From assembly GCA_036852015.1 (NCBI GenBank), contig JAANDG010000022.1, positions 124,001 to 188,000 on the forward strand: 64,000 nt of DNA, written 5' to 3'. Origin of the DNA: Pelodera strongyloides. Lineage: Eukaryota > Nematoda > Chromadorea > Rhabditida > Rhabditidae. Every line of letters starts with the position of its first letter. Position 1 is the first letter of the stretch. Shown here piece after piece: positions 1-11,550 of the stretch. Under the pieces are notes generated by a model, which saw nothing but the letters and a program-made list of their open reading frames with translations, ran no database searches and was not told the origin of the DNA. The position numbers and the translations under genes are program-made.

Positions 1-96
1 CATTTCTATCGAACCACGACGCAATGCTATTTCCATCGACTTCTGCCGAATGTGCCCTCAGAGGATACAGACACAGAGAGGCTTCTGTAGATAACG
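1..96 (+). CDS. possible terminal exon of an upstream gene (partial)
   Basis: A frame open from the left edge ends at a TAA near position 95 and encodes a short Cys-containing tail ending GFCR, with an FCRMCP motif before it. It could be the last exon of a gene that starts outside the window. There is no family match and no visible splice acceptor, so this is only a candidate. It could equally be non-coding sequence upstream of par-6. Confidence 0.2.
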
Positions 97-371
97 AACG
101 AGAACGTCCAAAGGTTATTCGGCGAACGGTAATTTCTGAAGTTTAATATTACAGTGGTCTAGCAGAAAGTTTGTGAAAATTACGCTGGACTACCATGTAT
201 TATATGCTAGACCAAAAACAATGGACCACAATTAGCATTCAAAGCATGGAAATTCAGTGAGTCTCGGAAACCGGGTAGTACACGGCTCTAATCGCTTTTA
301 TAAGGGCGGAACTCTTATTCTGTAAAAACAAAGAAGATCCCAAGAAACATACAGTAATTTTTGAACTTTAG

Positions 372-3300
372 GAGTATACAATTGGAATAAAGTCAAAGTT
401 CGGAAGCGATTTTCGGCGTGTTTCTATGCGGTTCGGCGGCGAAGTGCCAATGATGACAATTGAAGGTTTGTTTAATGATTTATTTGCTTTTTACATTGAG
501 TTTTTTTTCTTTTATAGGGAGAAACTCCATTTATGTATTTTTGGTGCTACATTTTTCAATACATATTACTGAATGTAGAACAGACACTTGTGTACAAGAA
601 TGTTGCTATTCGTATAGTATAAACAACCTTTGGAAAATACTAATTATACTACTAAATAGTAAAAAAATAATATATTTTTTTTTAGTCTTTATCAAGCAAA
701 TCCTCGACTTGCACTCTCTCAGTGGCCCGCAACGTGAGAACGTAAACGTTGTTTATACAGCAAATGATGGGACAACTCTGCCAATTTCAAATCAACAGGT
801 CTGTTCCAAATCTAAATAAATGCATATTAATTACTATGATTTACTCCTCCACAATCAGTGAATGAAATAGCTATAATATATAGTATGTGTTATCAAAGAG
901 GTTAGTTAAAGGTTAAAGCGGTATGACGCCCGTATTTGAAACTCATTTTGGACGCTGAATTCCCATATAGTGTATGCAAATAACTGCCCGACACTGTGCC
1001 ATTATTATTCTAATTCTCGTCATTTGCATAAAACATATGGTAATGCAGTTGTACCACGTTTCAAAAGACGATCGTTATATGGCTTTGAACCGAATCCATC
1101 AAAGTGTCCTTCAGAAAAATGTGTGTGCTCACTAGAAGATAAGTATATACCTCTATGTGAAACTTCACAAGATCTACGAGTATCCAGTATAGAGAAAAGT
1201 CTACTAACTTCTCTTCCTTTATGTATAACCAGACGGCTATCGCCGCCTGAGGCGACTTCCAAAGTCTAAAATGCAGGAACATCAGTGAGCACACTTATGT
1301 GAAACGTTTGAAACGTATCTTGAAAAATCATGAAGCAAAATTCGAATTTCGCTTGCTCGAGAAGGGGCTCCGGCTCTCTTTTTATAGCCTTTAGATATTC
1401 AAATTTTGTCGTTGCGTTCACAAGCGGCTTCAAACAAAAAAGTAAACTCTTCTCCTTTATATAATAAGATATGACCGTCCACAATGCTAATCAATAGTCT
1501 CTTACCGTAGCCACCGTATATATTGAGGGCTTACTAGCCAATATACAATATTTTCAGAATTTCGAAAAAGCTATTGAAGATCATCCAAAGACATTGCATT
1601 TATCTGTACAGAACAAGGCAGAGTCACTGGAGGTTGGCAGATTTCTGATTATTTCAAGTTTAAAGCGAAATACCGTCCGGTTTTTGAAACGCATCGTGGA
1701 CAGGTGAATTCTTACGTATTTATGGTAATTTACTCGAATTTAGCTCGATTTTTCATTATAATTTGTGTTCATTTGCACAAGCTGTATAAGAATACTGGTG
1801 TACTCGATGTGTTTCAAAAACCGACAGGTATTTCGCTTTAAAGCCGAACAATGTGCCCGTTTTATAACCATATGTTGGCCTCTACATTCGCATATGTTGT
1901 ATGCGAATAAACATAATGAGAATGAAAAACCGCGCAAAATCTCGCAGTATTTCTGTACACTACATGCGAATACAGCGTCCGGCACACTTCAAAAACCGGC
2001 TGTTATATCGCTTTCGTCCGTTGTTTTTGACACTTTCCGTTTCTGCCTATTACAATTAAGGCTAGAGCTAGAGACAGTTGTAAAAGATAACAACAAACAC
2101 CGAAGGGTGTAAAATCTCTGTGTCAAAGTCTTTGAAAGTTGGCACTTCGCCAATATACAGTATCCATAAGAAAGAAGTAAAACTATATTTTTTACCTTAT
2201 AGGAGCGTTATGGATATGGTCTTCCCGCAAAATCTGTGCTTAGGCAAAAGAAGAAAAACCTCACTATCAGTAATCCTCAGGATTTTCGAAAGGTAGGTTT
2301 TAATTAAATGTTTTAAGAACTTAGTTGGTGTTTTTTCAGTCTGTTTTGTAATTCTTTTGGGAAAGTTTATTGAAACCTACTATGAGATGCCGACGCATCG
2401 TATACCGCTATTTTATGGGGTTTCAAAGTATCCCAAAAAATGTCCGTGATTCTGTCAATACTACCGTATTTCTGCACGAAACCTGCATATTTAATATTAA
2501 AAAATAAAAAATATTCTCGTGTAGTTCCAAAATACGGTAAATTTTCAGCATACTTTGGAACCCATTATGCTGGATGATCGTAACGTAGTGGCCGTAGTGG
2601 GTGTCTCAATCAATAAACACAATTACGTGGGTTCGGTACCCGCTCGTCTAAAAGCTTATTTTCTATTTATAAAATCAAATTTTAGGTGTCTTCCCTAATC
2701 GACACAGACATCCTGCCCCCGCAGATCATTCGAGTGCGCCTCTGCAAGTACTACAGTAACAAGCCACTTGGATTCTACATTCGAGATGGTAAAACCTTAT
2801 TTTGCATTAAAGCGGTATGGCACGTGGTTTTGGAACGTATGCTAGCAAATTGCCAGTGTTCCAATTTGCACTGGATATGACCAACGAAAGTAAAAATTAC
2901 ATTGTGCAACATTGAAAAAAATGTCAATATTTAAATCCACAATAAAATGTTTTTTTTTAGGTATGGCCGAGCGGTGGACCCATTATGGACCAGTTTTTGT
3001 CGAATCGATTTTTATTTCTCGTCTTTTGGAGAATGGACTAGCTGCCAGCACAAATTTGCTGCACGTCAACGACGAAATTCTTGAAGTGAATGGAATCGAT
3101 GTAAGGTTTACTCGGTTTAATGTACCATAACTCCTTCAAAGCGAAATACCGGCCGGTTTTTGAAACGCATCTCAAATATTTGCATTCTTATGCAGTTATG
3201 CTAAGTGGGGGTCGAATTGAGGTCTATTTTTTATTCTGATTTATGCTTATTTGCATATGATGCATAAGAAAGCAGGGTTACGCGATGGCTTTCAAAAACC

Positions 3301-4504
3301 GGTCGGTATTTCGCTTTAATAAGATGTGAGTGTATTATGTGAGTTGAGTGCGTATGTGTGTGAGGCCTTATATAGTTGTGTATGTGTGTGAATACGCGTG
3401 TGTATATGTGCATATCTATGTATGATTCTGTTCGTGCGTGTTCGTCTTTCAAGCCTAGTGCTCATGAAGTGTGCTCCATGTGAACACCTCTAGTGGTAGC
3501 TCTTTCCTTGCTCGAATATATCGGTATCCTACAGGTATATTCAACCAACCATTTGGTGATTCACAAAACTGCACTGAGGACAACATAAGTTACGGTTTCG
3601 AAAATCGTTTTTTTTTTTTACTTGAATCTTGCAGGTTTCCGACAAGACCCTTGATCAAGTCACTGATATAATGATCGCAAATGCACTATCTCTGATTTTG
3701 ACTGTGAAACCGGCTCCTGAGAAGCCTCCTGGTGATGATCCTGCATTACCTACTCCTTTGATGCGCCGTCCACTATTCGCCCCGCCACCTTATTATAACA
3801 CACTATCGACATTTTCTCCAAGAGAAAACTTCAGCATGCCGGTACCGCAAAGTGAGTTTTTCTAAAAGCTTGATGTCGTCGTTTGCGTTTGCAAAATTCA
3901 TTTGCGTTTTCTAAGGGCTTCATAATCACACTTATGGTAGTCGTGTTTTAGTTTATCTTGTTGCACTCTTTTTATCGGAAGATCGATCAATACTCACCTT
4001 TTTTACCTAATATCTTCAATAGGGAATAATCCAAAAAATATTTTTGATGCTCTTTGCTTATGTTTACTTTTGTATAAACAAAATAAAGCATAAAAAAACA
4101 AGGTGATTTCCTAATGAACCCATCCCTTTAATATTGTCCTTCTAGTTCCAGTGTTCGCGTCCGGATACCACCAAACACCGAATGATTATCAGTCCGCCAA
4201 CTATCGATATTCAACCTTCTCTCCTTACGATCAATCGCGCGCCTCCGACAAGTTCACCCGATGCTCAGTGCACACAGCTTCATCAAGTAGTGGTGCCTCA
4301 TCTCGGGACAGTGGTGTCGCCGTGCCTCCCTCCTATGGGGACTACTTCCCTTTAAATCCTGACGTGGCCAGGCTTCGCCACCCGCGGCGTCAACGTCCTT
4401 TGTCAGTTCACTGTACTACTGATGGCAGCTATTCTTATATGCCCCCACCTAGAAATGTGCCTATCCAAGCCTATCGACTTAGTTCTGCGTATGAACATTT
4501 TTAA
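372..4504 (+). CDS. par-6: PAR-6 cell polarity protein (PB1, semi-CRIB, PDZ)
   Basis: Scaffold of the PAR-6/aPKC/CDC42 polarity complex at the cell cortex. Exons: 372-465, 686-798, 1558-1632, 2203-2292, 2686-2788, 2961-3100, 3635-3851 and 4146-4504. All phases agree and give 396 residues plus a stop. The N-terminal PB1 domain includes SKFGSDFRR and a DGTTLPISN segment. A semi-CRIB motif follows ([20 protein letters not shown]), then a PDZ domain with the carboxylate-binding loop PLGFYI, the [12 protein letters not shown] and [10 protein letters not shown] strands, and [13 protein letters not shown]. The C-terminal tail is long and rich in Pro, Ser and Tyr, longer than I recall for C. elegans PAR-6. 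The first coding exon, with the ATG, was not found: no upstream ATG joins the 372 acceptor in frame. Introns carry palindromic elements at 1660-1841, about 2413-2573, 3139-3319 and 3950-4132. An AATAAA lies at 4800. Family assignment is secure. Confidence 0.93.
1229..1470 (+). mobile_element. SINE-like element, GGCTATCGCCGCC head with shared tail
   Basis: Head CCAGACGGCTATCGCCGCCT, middle GAAACGTTTGAAACGTATCT, tail TCTCCTTTATATAATAAGAT. Inserted in a par-6 intron in the gene's orientation. Confidence 0.75.
1664..1837. mobile_element. palindromic TTAA element A1
   Basis: TTAA 1660-1663 and 1838-1841; ends AGCGAAATACCGTCCGG and its inverse with CCGACAGG. A diverged relative follows directly (about 1842-2013). 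It lies in par-6 intron 3. Confidence 0.85.
2413..2573. mobile_element. family K element, copy 1
   Basis: GGGGTTTCAAAGTATCCC at the left and the inverse-like CATACTTTGGAACCC at the right; related to 39366-39535. It lies in par-6 intron 4. Confidence 0.6.
3139..3315. mobile_element. palindromic element A2
   Basis: AGCGAAATACCGGCCGG at the left with a mutated TTCAA border, inverse GGTCGGTATTTCGCT then TTAA at the right. It lies in par-6 intron 6. Confidence 0.85.
3950..4132. mobile_element. family C right-arm relic
   Basis: ATCAATACTCACCTTTTTTACC through GAACCCATCCCTTTAA matches the right arm of C1. The left arm is missing. It lies in the last par-6 intron, ending 13 bases before the exon. 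Confidence 0.75.
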
Positions 4505-4799
4505 TGTACAGGATAATAATAATAAGTCTTTAGTATATTGTTTAAGAAAGAGAAGTACTCACAGCCTAACAATAAGCATGTCCTAGTGGCTCGGCTACTT
4601 AGGATATACGTTTTTTGCTCTTTATGTATAGTGATAGATAGATATTCATGCACTAACATTGGATACGCATACAGCCTTATTTAGCTTGTAGCAAGTTGTG
4701 TTTATGAACTAACTATAACTAAACCAATAATTGAATCGTTATTACTTATCTCATTCATATCTTACTAATATAACATCGTTCTTCATCATATGTAATTCT

Positions 4800-4805
4800 A
4801 ATAAA
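4800..4805 (+). other. polyadenylation signal of par-6 (candidate)
   Basis: AATAAA lies about 295 nt after the par-6 stop codon. The stretch between is AT-rich and has no open frame, as expected for a 3' UTR. Confidence 0.5.
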
Positions 4806-5044
4806 GCTTGTTTTTTTTTCAGTATGGTTCAATTTTTTAGTATGGTTCAATTGACATGATAAAAATAAATGTGTAAATACAGTGTGGCTCAGTAACAATA
4901 AATACGAGAAAAAAATAAAATAAAATAATACATTATTAGTTATTCAAACTGAGTTTTACCCTCTTGTAACGTTCAGTAAAAAAGGCCGCATAAGCGATGA
5001 GTCTTCTTCACGTTACTCATTGGGAAACTGTTCAATTCTAATCT

Positions 5045-5275
5045 TAGGGCGCATTCGAGTCGGGCAAAATGCGCAAATTTCGCGAAATAATCAGTTCGAG
5101 TTCATAGGGTGAGAGATTGTTGACAAATAAGAGAGCCCATGAAAAAAACATTTCCAAGACTCTGCGTCTCTCATATGAGCGGGATATTTCGCATCGCGCT
5201 AACACTGGCTAGCAGCGAACTCGAACTGATTATTTCGCGAAATTTGCGCATTTTGCCCAACTCGAATGCGCCCTT
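5045..5275. mobile_element. foldback, family I copy 1
   Basis: TAGGGCGCATTCGAGTCGGG at the left and its inverse (CTCGAATGCGCCCTTA) at the right; arms of about 60 bp around a central TCTC-rich loop. Confidence 0.85.
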
Positions 5276-5478
5276 AATCTAATGACTTTCATCTAAATGA
5301 TCTAAAGCGTATGTCGCCTGCGTTACATAAAAACATCTTCGCAATCGTACATTGGAACTAGACACACACTGTTTACCATATTAGCCTTTATGCCTTTTGG
5401 ACAACCACTGTAATTAGCATACTTTGAATTCCAATAAAACGCATGGGATTTGTTCGAAACTTCATAACCAACAGTACA

Positions 5479-6280
5479 ATGGCGCTGAACGTCGAACCTG
5501 CCAGTGCCGTCTTTCCTGCTACAGGCGGAAACGCCTCGCACGATATTGTCTCGCTTTCCGACTCTCGTCTCGCTTTCAAGGTAAGTAGGCTATGTGTTAA
5601 AGCGATATGGCTAGTGGTTTGTGAGGCGTATGGTATGGTGAACTCTTTCTTATTAGTTTTTAGTGCCCAAAGCTTCGTAAACCGTAAACCACATAACCTC
5701 TAGCAGGTTCTCCAAAAATATAAAAAGGTTTATTAATAACTCCTGTATTTAGGTAAAGTCGTCCAACAATGAGCACTACAGGGTGCGGCCCGTGTACGGG
5801 TTTATCGCTCCCAAGGAGAAGGCCAAGCTCGAGATTGTGAGACTGGGCGGACCACCCAAGGAGGACAAACTGGTCATTCAGTGGGCTGAGGTTAGCAATT
5901 TTCTTTGTACACGAATCGCGCACGTCTGGCGCACGTCTGGCGCGCTCCTCGCGCCCCAGGGGCCCATCAGTGTTCTGTCGTTACCGCCTCTCCAAAGACA
6001 TTGACGATGCCAGGGACAAAGCTTACTCAACTTTACGCGGTACTTACTAAAAAAATTGAGAAAAATCATCGTCATATTCTATTCCATAGAGATTCTTTGG
6101 CTGGTAACAATGTATGGAGAAGAGCCTTGAGAAGACAATCTTAATAGTAAATGGGTCTTCCAATTAAGTTCTAATCATTAATAATTATCTCAGGTTCCCG
6201 CCGAGGAGACTGACCCTCAAGCTCCTTTCAAGGCTCAAGCTCAAGCGGGAGAGATCATCTTCCCGCTCAAATCGGAATGA
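5479..6280 (+). CDS. sperm-specific class P-like MSP-domain protein (SSP family)
   Basis: Small MSP-domain protein of the nematode SSP group, expected in sperm cytoplasm. Exons 5479-5580, 5753-5890 and 6194-6280 give 108 residues plus a stop, close to the usual size of this family. Family motifs are visible: ALNVEPASAVFPATGG near the N terminus, then RLAFKVKSSNNEHYRVRPV, GFIAPKEKAKLEI, and GGPPKEDKLVIQWAE. An in-frame ATG at 5443 would add 12 residues. I prefer 5479 because family members start MAL followed directly by the first beta strand. The last intron (5891-6193) holds a GC-rich repeat at about 5905-6010. AATAAA at 6362-6367 lies 82 nt after the stop. Just upstream is foldback I (5045-5275). 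A broken MSP copy lies 3 kb downstream on the other strand. Confidence 0.88.
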
Positions 6281-6361
6281 GCACATCATATCGCTGAAGG
6301 GACAATTAAGGCGTAACATATCCACAGTCTATCCTCCTGAGTTATATAAATGAGCACAACT

Positions 6362-6367
6362 AATAAA
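6362..6367 (+). other. polyadenylation signal of the SSP-like gene
   Basis: AATAAA 82 nt after the stop codon; a second similar motif lies near 6439. Confidence 0.55.
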
Positions 6368-7309
6368 CAATTGATTAAGCCCTGTGCCAAATTGATTTTC
6401 GTACCACTCCCTTGATTGCAGTTGCAGATGTTTTGCCGAATAAAATACTTTTATTGTGTGCATGTCTTTTGTGACTTTGAGCACATTGTGCTTGCGATTT
6501 GTGTAAAAATTTGAGAGATTGGAGAGTTATTGAATTGGATAGATTGGAGATTTTTTAACCTTTTACAAAAAAACGTCATCTTGTTATTGTGGTCATTGAT
6601 ATTTTTGGTGTTTATACAATATTGAATTAACATATTATTAGCAATTGTTATATTTGTTGATTAAAGTAGCGCTAACAGAAGTGATGGCGGGGCGTTTCTG
6701 AAACGTACCTTGGACAACTGCATTCCCATCTCCATGCAAATTGTTGTCTATTGAGGAAAGTTTTGGTCATTGTGTGCATTGAAATAGAATACATTGAAAT
6801 GCGTTCAAAATACTTTTCACACTGCCTTCAATATGAACGGGAATGGCTTTCTATATCCTATTGTCAAAAATGGTGCAGATATTGGTATTGTAAATTGTAA
6901 ATGGTTTTTTCTGCGTGAACCACGGTGCAGATATTGGTATTGCAAATTGTAAATTGCTTTTTCTGCGTGAATGTTGTGCATACCATAAGGAAAATGTTGC
7001 ATCCTACGAAATTTGGCCATTTGGCACTGAGGATCAGATGCAGAAATAAAAAAAATGGGGTTACCTGGAGTGGGCCTGACCCTTGAAACAGAAAAATATC
7101 AAAAAAACAACTGGCGAGGATGAGTCATTATCGTCAACATAAACAATTTCCAAAGAATGTCCTTAGTTGCACGTTAGTCTGCGTAATAGCTCTTGCACTT
7201 AGCACTGCACTATTTTGTGAACATTCTGTTTTTGTGAGGTGTCTGTTCAAGAAACTGATGCACTTTCTTTCCCGTAATTACATTTTTTTTCTATAGGTCC
7301 TCTCCTAGA

Positions 7310-7319
7310 ATCTCTCTCT

Positions 7320-7351
<32 letters not shown>

Positions 7352-7388
7352 TCCTCTCTCTCTCATCTCTCTCCTCTCTTTCTCCCTC
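7310..7388. repeat. CT-rich microsatellite
   Basis: Interrupted (TC)n run directly visible in the sequence, with occasional CC and AT interruptions. Confidence 0.9.
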
Positions 7389-8844
7389 TAATGTACTCCT
7401 GCTGTACTTTACATGGCTCAACAAAAGGGTTATTTATGGATCTAGTGCAAAATCGCATTCCGCACTTTGGCTTTCCATTTCAGTGCAATATACAGCAGAG
7501 CAGTGTTGAAATTTTTGGAATGTGACCCCCCAACAGCGCCTCTGAGGTTCAAAATACAATAGAATACAGTTATTTTTATTATTTTTATGTTGTATCCATT
7601 TGCCATTTTTTCTTTTAACTTCACTAACTAATATCCTCGTCCTGTACAACGTTATCCAACATGAGATAGAAGTGGCCAAGTGGTTTTGGGCCAACAGAAG
7701 TGGCCATAAGCATAAGCCATATAAAGAACGAGACCCGTTACAGAAGATTATGCGCAATTCTTTCTTTTGTTGATATCATAATTTCTAATTCAATTTTTTT
7801 TCACCTCACGTGAATTTTTTTGAAAAACAATATTTCGAATGACTTATTTGAAGTTAGGGATATGGTACTATCGTGGTGAACCATGTTTTGAGCCATGTTT
7901 TTAGTTTTGCTTCGCATTGCACTGTGCTGCCTTTCTAAACCCTAGCTTATTATTGTGCATGCTTCATTCTCATGAAAATTATGAAGATATTTTAAAAGGA
8001 AACTCTCAAATAGATAAAAAAAAGTTTTTGCGAAGATTGACAATCAAACGTATTGAAAATAATGAGACTAGTATTGAAATGAATACATATCATTCTGTAG
8101 TGTATAACATTGAACAATCATAAAAAATCGCACACCTTAGTACGAGCGATGTGTGATATCTTAATTTTAGCGAATCCATTTGTTTATTAGATAGATCTTT
8201 TCACCGCGGGAACCTCTGGCAAATTTGATTACAAATGCACTATGCGTTATTTTCGTTGTTGTCGTTGTCAACTAAAAAATTGTTTACGATTTAGGCCCAG
8301 GTGACAAATACAAGAAAAATTGGATTTTAAATGTTTATCTCTTTTTAGGGGCATAGCGAAATATGTTCAGCCATCTTAGTCCAAGAAGGTCCACTTTTTC
8401 ACACGCCTTCCAGGCTTTAGTTTTGAAATTCGCTGCTATAAGATGAATTTCCGTGCATTCTAGACAAATTTTCTACGAATGTTTGAGCCAAAAAAGGGAT
8501 AGGTTAGACTTATAGACATAAAACACGGGAATAAAGATATAAAGTATAGCCAACTAGTATATAAGACCCTCTCTAATTTTCTTACCCTTTTGATCCGGTT
8601 TGTTTATTGCGAAAATATCCACCCTTGAGTTTGAGTTTAATCGGCTCCTAGAATTTCCCAACAGCGAACAATCATATGTTTCTCACATGGTTTTGAAATG
8701 TATGGTATGCTGACGTGTCATTTCTATGTATTGCAAACAATCTTCAACACCGAGCTTCCCGGTGCTACAGAAAATGGAAGAACTTCCACAGAATATTGGA
8801 ATGCGTTTGCGAACTTTTCAAAAATCGCGTGCCCTTTGCTTTAA

Positions 8845-9013
8845 AGCGAAATACCGGCCGGTTTTGAAACGCATCGTGTTCAACTGAACGTATTTATGCT
8901 AATTTGCTCGAATTTTGCTCGATTTTTCATTCAAATTTATGGTCATTTGCATATGCTGCATAAGAATGATGATGTACTCGATGCGTTTCAAAAACCGGCC
9001 CGTATTTCGCTCT
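8845..9013. mobile_element. palindromic element A3
   Basis: TTAA 8841-8844, AGCGAAATACCGGCCGG; right end GGCCCGTATTTCGCT with a lost TTAA. Confidence 0.85.
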
Positions 9014-9360
9014 CAAATATTTTCGTATTGTCAAGACTAGCGTAGTGCACTATTAGTACCATTGTTTACTGGGACGGCTATTTTGTTGTGCCCAGACACC
9101 AAAACAACTGTGCTTCGTTTGTCTAGTTAGAGATAACACACGGGACAAATAATAGCAAACTGAAATCGCTTTGGTCATATGTGGACAATGTGATAAAAAC
9201 TCTGTTTATGTGTCCCCGCAATTTATCACGAGCCATCGAGTTTCGATATTCAACCAGCAAAGATAGTGAACTTTTAGGACTCTGAGAAATTTGCTAAGTA
9301 CTTCTTGGAAACATTCACTTCAAGAAAACACTTGCTCCGTAAAAGTAGGGAAAAATAATC

Positions 9361-9529
9361 TTATTGGTTGTATTCGATGGGCAGTTTCTTTCTGCGGACC
9401 ATTCCGTCTCCCTGGAACCACTCACGACGGAATTGCTTGGCTGCACCGTCAGGGGTGTTGGTCCACTCGATGGTAACACGGTCGTTGTGGTGTCCGCAGT
9501 CCGAACTGGTAGGCATCACAAGATATGAC
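9361..9529 (-). pseudogene. major sperm protein, C-terminal fragment with frameshift
   Basis: Read on the minus strand, the end of the frame is unmistakably [30 protein letters not shown] and [13 protein letters not shown], then TAA at 9363-9361. MSP is the nematode sperm cytoskeletal and signalling protein of about 127 residues. Just upstream, another frame encodes SCDAYQFG, matching the preceding MSP strand, so the two are out of register and a stop lies a few codons further up. The N-terminal half is not recognisable in the next 500 bases. Most likely it is a decayed MSP copy. The alternative is a terminal exon whose 5' exon I failed to find, since CAG sits at the break. Confidence 0.75.
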
Positions 9530-9931
9530 AAATTAATGCATTTGTCGGATTGTGGTGATTGTGAGATGATAACATCATTGGGAAATTCATCAAGTAACTG
9601 GATGTATTTTTGGAAAATAATAATAATGAGTACACAACTTTTTTTGCGTACAATTCATCATTTCGTTTATTTTTATTATATTTTTATTATTTCTTTATAA
9701 TCTCGATAATAGTAGTACCTAGTACCTGTGTTTCAAGAAATTCTTCATCAATGCACCCCGTTCCATTCAATGGAAGCTGACCTAACCTAGGTAGAAACAT
9801 CATTTATTCTTTTATTTCATACATCAGGTGAACCTTGATTACCGATCAGGTTCTGTGTAGATTTCACAGACCACTGGGCGGACCTTGTACCCCAGTCGCC
9901 CCGCCCCCATGCACTTCTCCCACGGTGTGGG

Positions 9932-9940
9932 TATAAAAGC
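9932..9940 (+). promoter_or_regulatory. TATA box-like element in GC-rich context
   Basis: TATAAAAG on the plus strand, preceded by CGCCCCGCCCC and a palindromic CCCAC..GTGGG. It looks like a core promoter, but no downstream gene was recognised on this strand. It may belong to a repeat. Confidence 0.25.
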
Positions 9941-11345
9941 AGCCGTGAAAGTAGGCACTGTTCTTAGAGATATTCCTTTTCTCAACATTGTTCCCATACA
10001 CTCTAAGCCCCGCCCACCGCCTACGAAACCCAATTACCTCTGTACTATTCACTAGTAATAAGCTTTAAATCGGTTTTGGCGATTTCGCCATTTCCGTGTT
10101 TTGGAACTAGGTGCTGAGCTGTAAACAAGTTCACTGTTTATGTGGCGCGGCTTCTCTTGAAGGGCAAAAACCGTGCAAACATTTCGTAATATGTATGGGG
10201 ACATGGCATGATGTGTAGGGCTTATCACATGACAACGTTTGACTACAACACACAATAGCTAGTCTAGACATCTAGACAATACAGCGGGTAACACGCAAAG
10301 TGCTATAAAGAAATGTTGTTATGTATTTTTTGCACTTTACGTATTGCATACATGTTATCGTTTATGCACTAAGGGTGAGGAGTCCGTGCGAGTTGACAAA
10401 TCGTGGCTAAAAAAACAGTAAACATTTTAGCGAATAACTAGCAGCTAAACAGCTAAATGTAGCTCCTATCCATAGCAACTCGGCTCTACTTAGAAAATAA
10501 TAATTTAACAATACTTGCAAAAACCACAGCTATTTGTTGACTGACCACATCACAAGCACGGGTCAATTGCGGTCTTTGTGCACTTTTTATTTACCAAATA
10601 CACACGTTCGCCAGCTCATTCAGTCAACAAAATAGTAATGTGACGCTATTTTTGTTCTCATTCCCTCAATCGTTCCCCAAATAACAACAATTCCCAAAAT
10701 TTCGTCACCTATTTGCCAAAAGTACCAGTTGGCACCAGAGAGAACGTACCAGTTGGTACCAGAGAAAATTTCGTCACCCATTTGCCAACGTGCCAGTTGG
10801 TACCGGAGAGAAGCCTCTCTCTCCCGCTGCAAGGAAAAATTGTAGGCACATTGTCTACATTCTCTATCCCTATCCCGCTAATTCTCCCTCTCTCGATCTT
10901 CTCTCTCTCTCACCCTCTCCATCCATTCCTCTCTCTCAATTAAGTTTTAATGTAGTTTTTCATAAAGTTATCTTATGGTACATTATAACTTTGAGCAGCA
11001 AATTCCGTAGTGTATTTAATTGCTAGACGTAAGATCACATTTGCTTTAGCTTGTTACCTGTGAGTCATCCATCCCTTTATTTGTTTATTTCTGTTTTTCT
11101 TGCAAATCACAATTTGCGAAATTGTTTACGCTGTTCCAGTCTAGCTTGCACTTTGTTTCTCGCTGTGTGACATACGTGAGTATTTTTGATGCCACATTGG
11201 CTACACATAACTGGGTGTCCACATCGACATTCTCTTTCACTATGGACACACTCTACGTATGACTCTATTTTTAGTTAATATAAAATCGCTCAATATAAAT
11301 TCAAAATGGTGACATGATGTTATGCTATGTAATATGTGACACAGA

Positions 11346-11375
11346 GGGGGTGGGGGGGGGGGGGGGGTTAGGGTG
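11346..11375 (+). repeat. G-rich run, potential quadruplex
   Basis: Several uninterrupted runs of four or more G, including one very long run, within 30 bases on the plus strand. Confidence 0.8.
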
Positions 11376-11550
11376 GGGAGAAACCTTTTTGTAGTTCTAT
11401 AATGATTTTTTTTTTGCATTAACTTCAAATCCGAAGATCAAATCCGAAAACCGTGTTGTGTTGATTCGCTTCCCGCTCTTGCATGCACTCAATTTTTGTT
11501 TGAAAATAATAAAGGTCATAAATTATAATTATAAATATTAAACATTTCAG

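Larger units (their letters stand above)
6281..9360. other. intergenic, repeat-rich, no gene recognised
   Basis: About 3 kb without a supportable gene. It holds a degraded half of a family A variant (about 6665-6710), a family E right arm (about 6990-7085), a CT microsatellite (7310-7388) and family A element A3 (8845-9013). Short open frames here lack family similarity and splice logic. Confidence 0.5.
9530..11550. other. intergenic with a TATA-like sequence, no gene recognised
   Basis: Contains a GC-rich TATA-like stretch around 9890-9970, short direct repeats (about 10720-10810, with the CCAGTTGG motif repeated three times), a CT-rich stretch (about 10810-10940) and a G-run (11346-11375). 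Open frames in 9839-10052 have no convincing family match. Confidence 0.45.

Noticed and set aside
9839..10052. Candidate N-terminal MSP exon on the minus strand (RLGYKVR resembles an MSP segment)
   Set aside because: The match is limited to a few residues, the frame does not connect, and the surrounding residues do not fit MSP.
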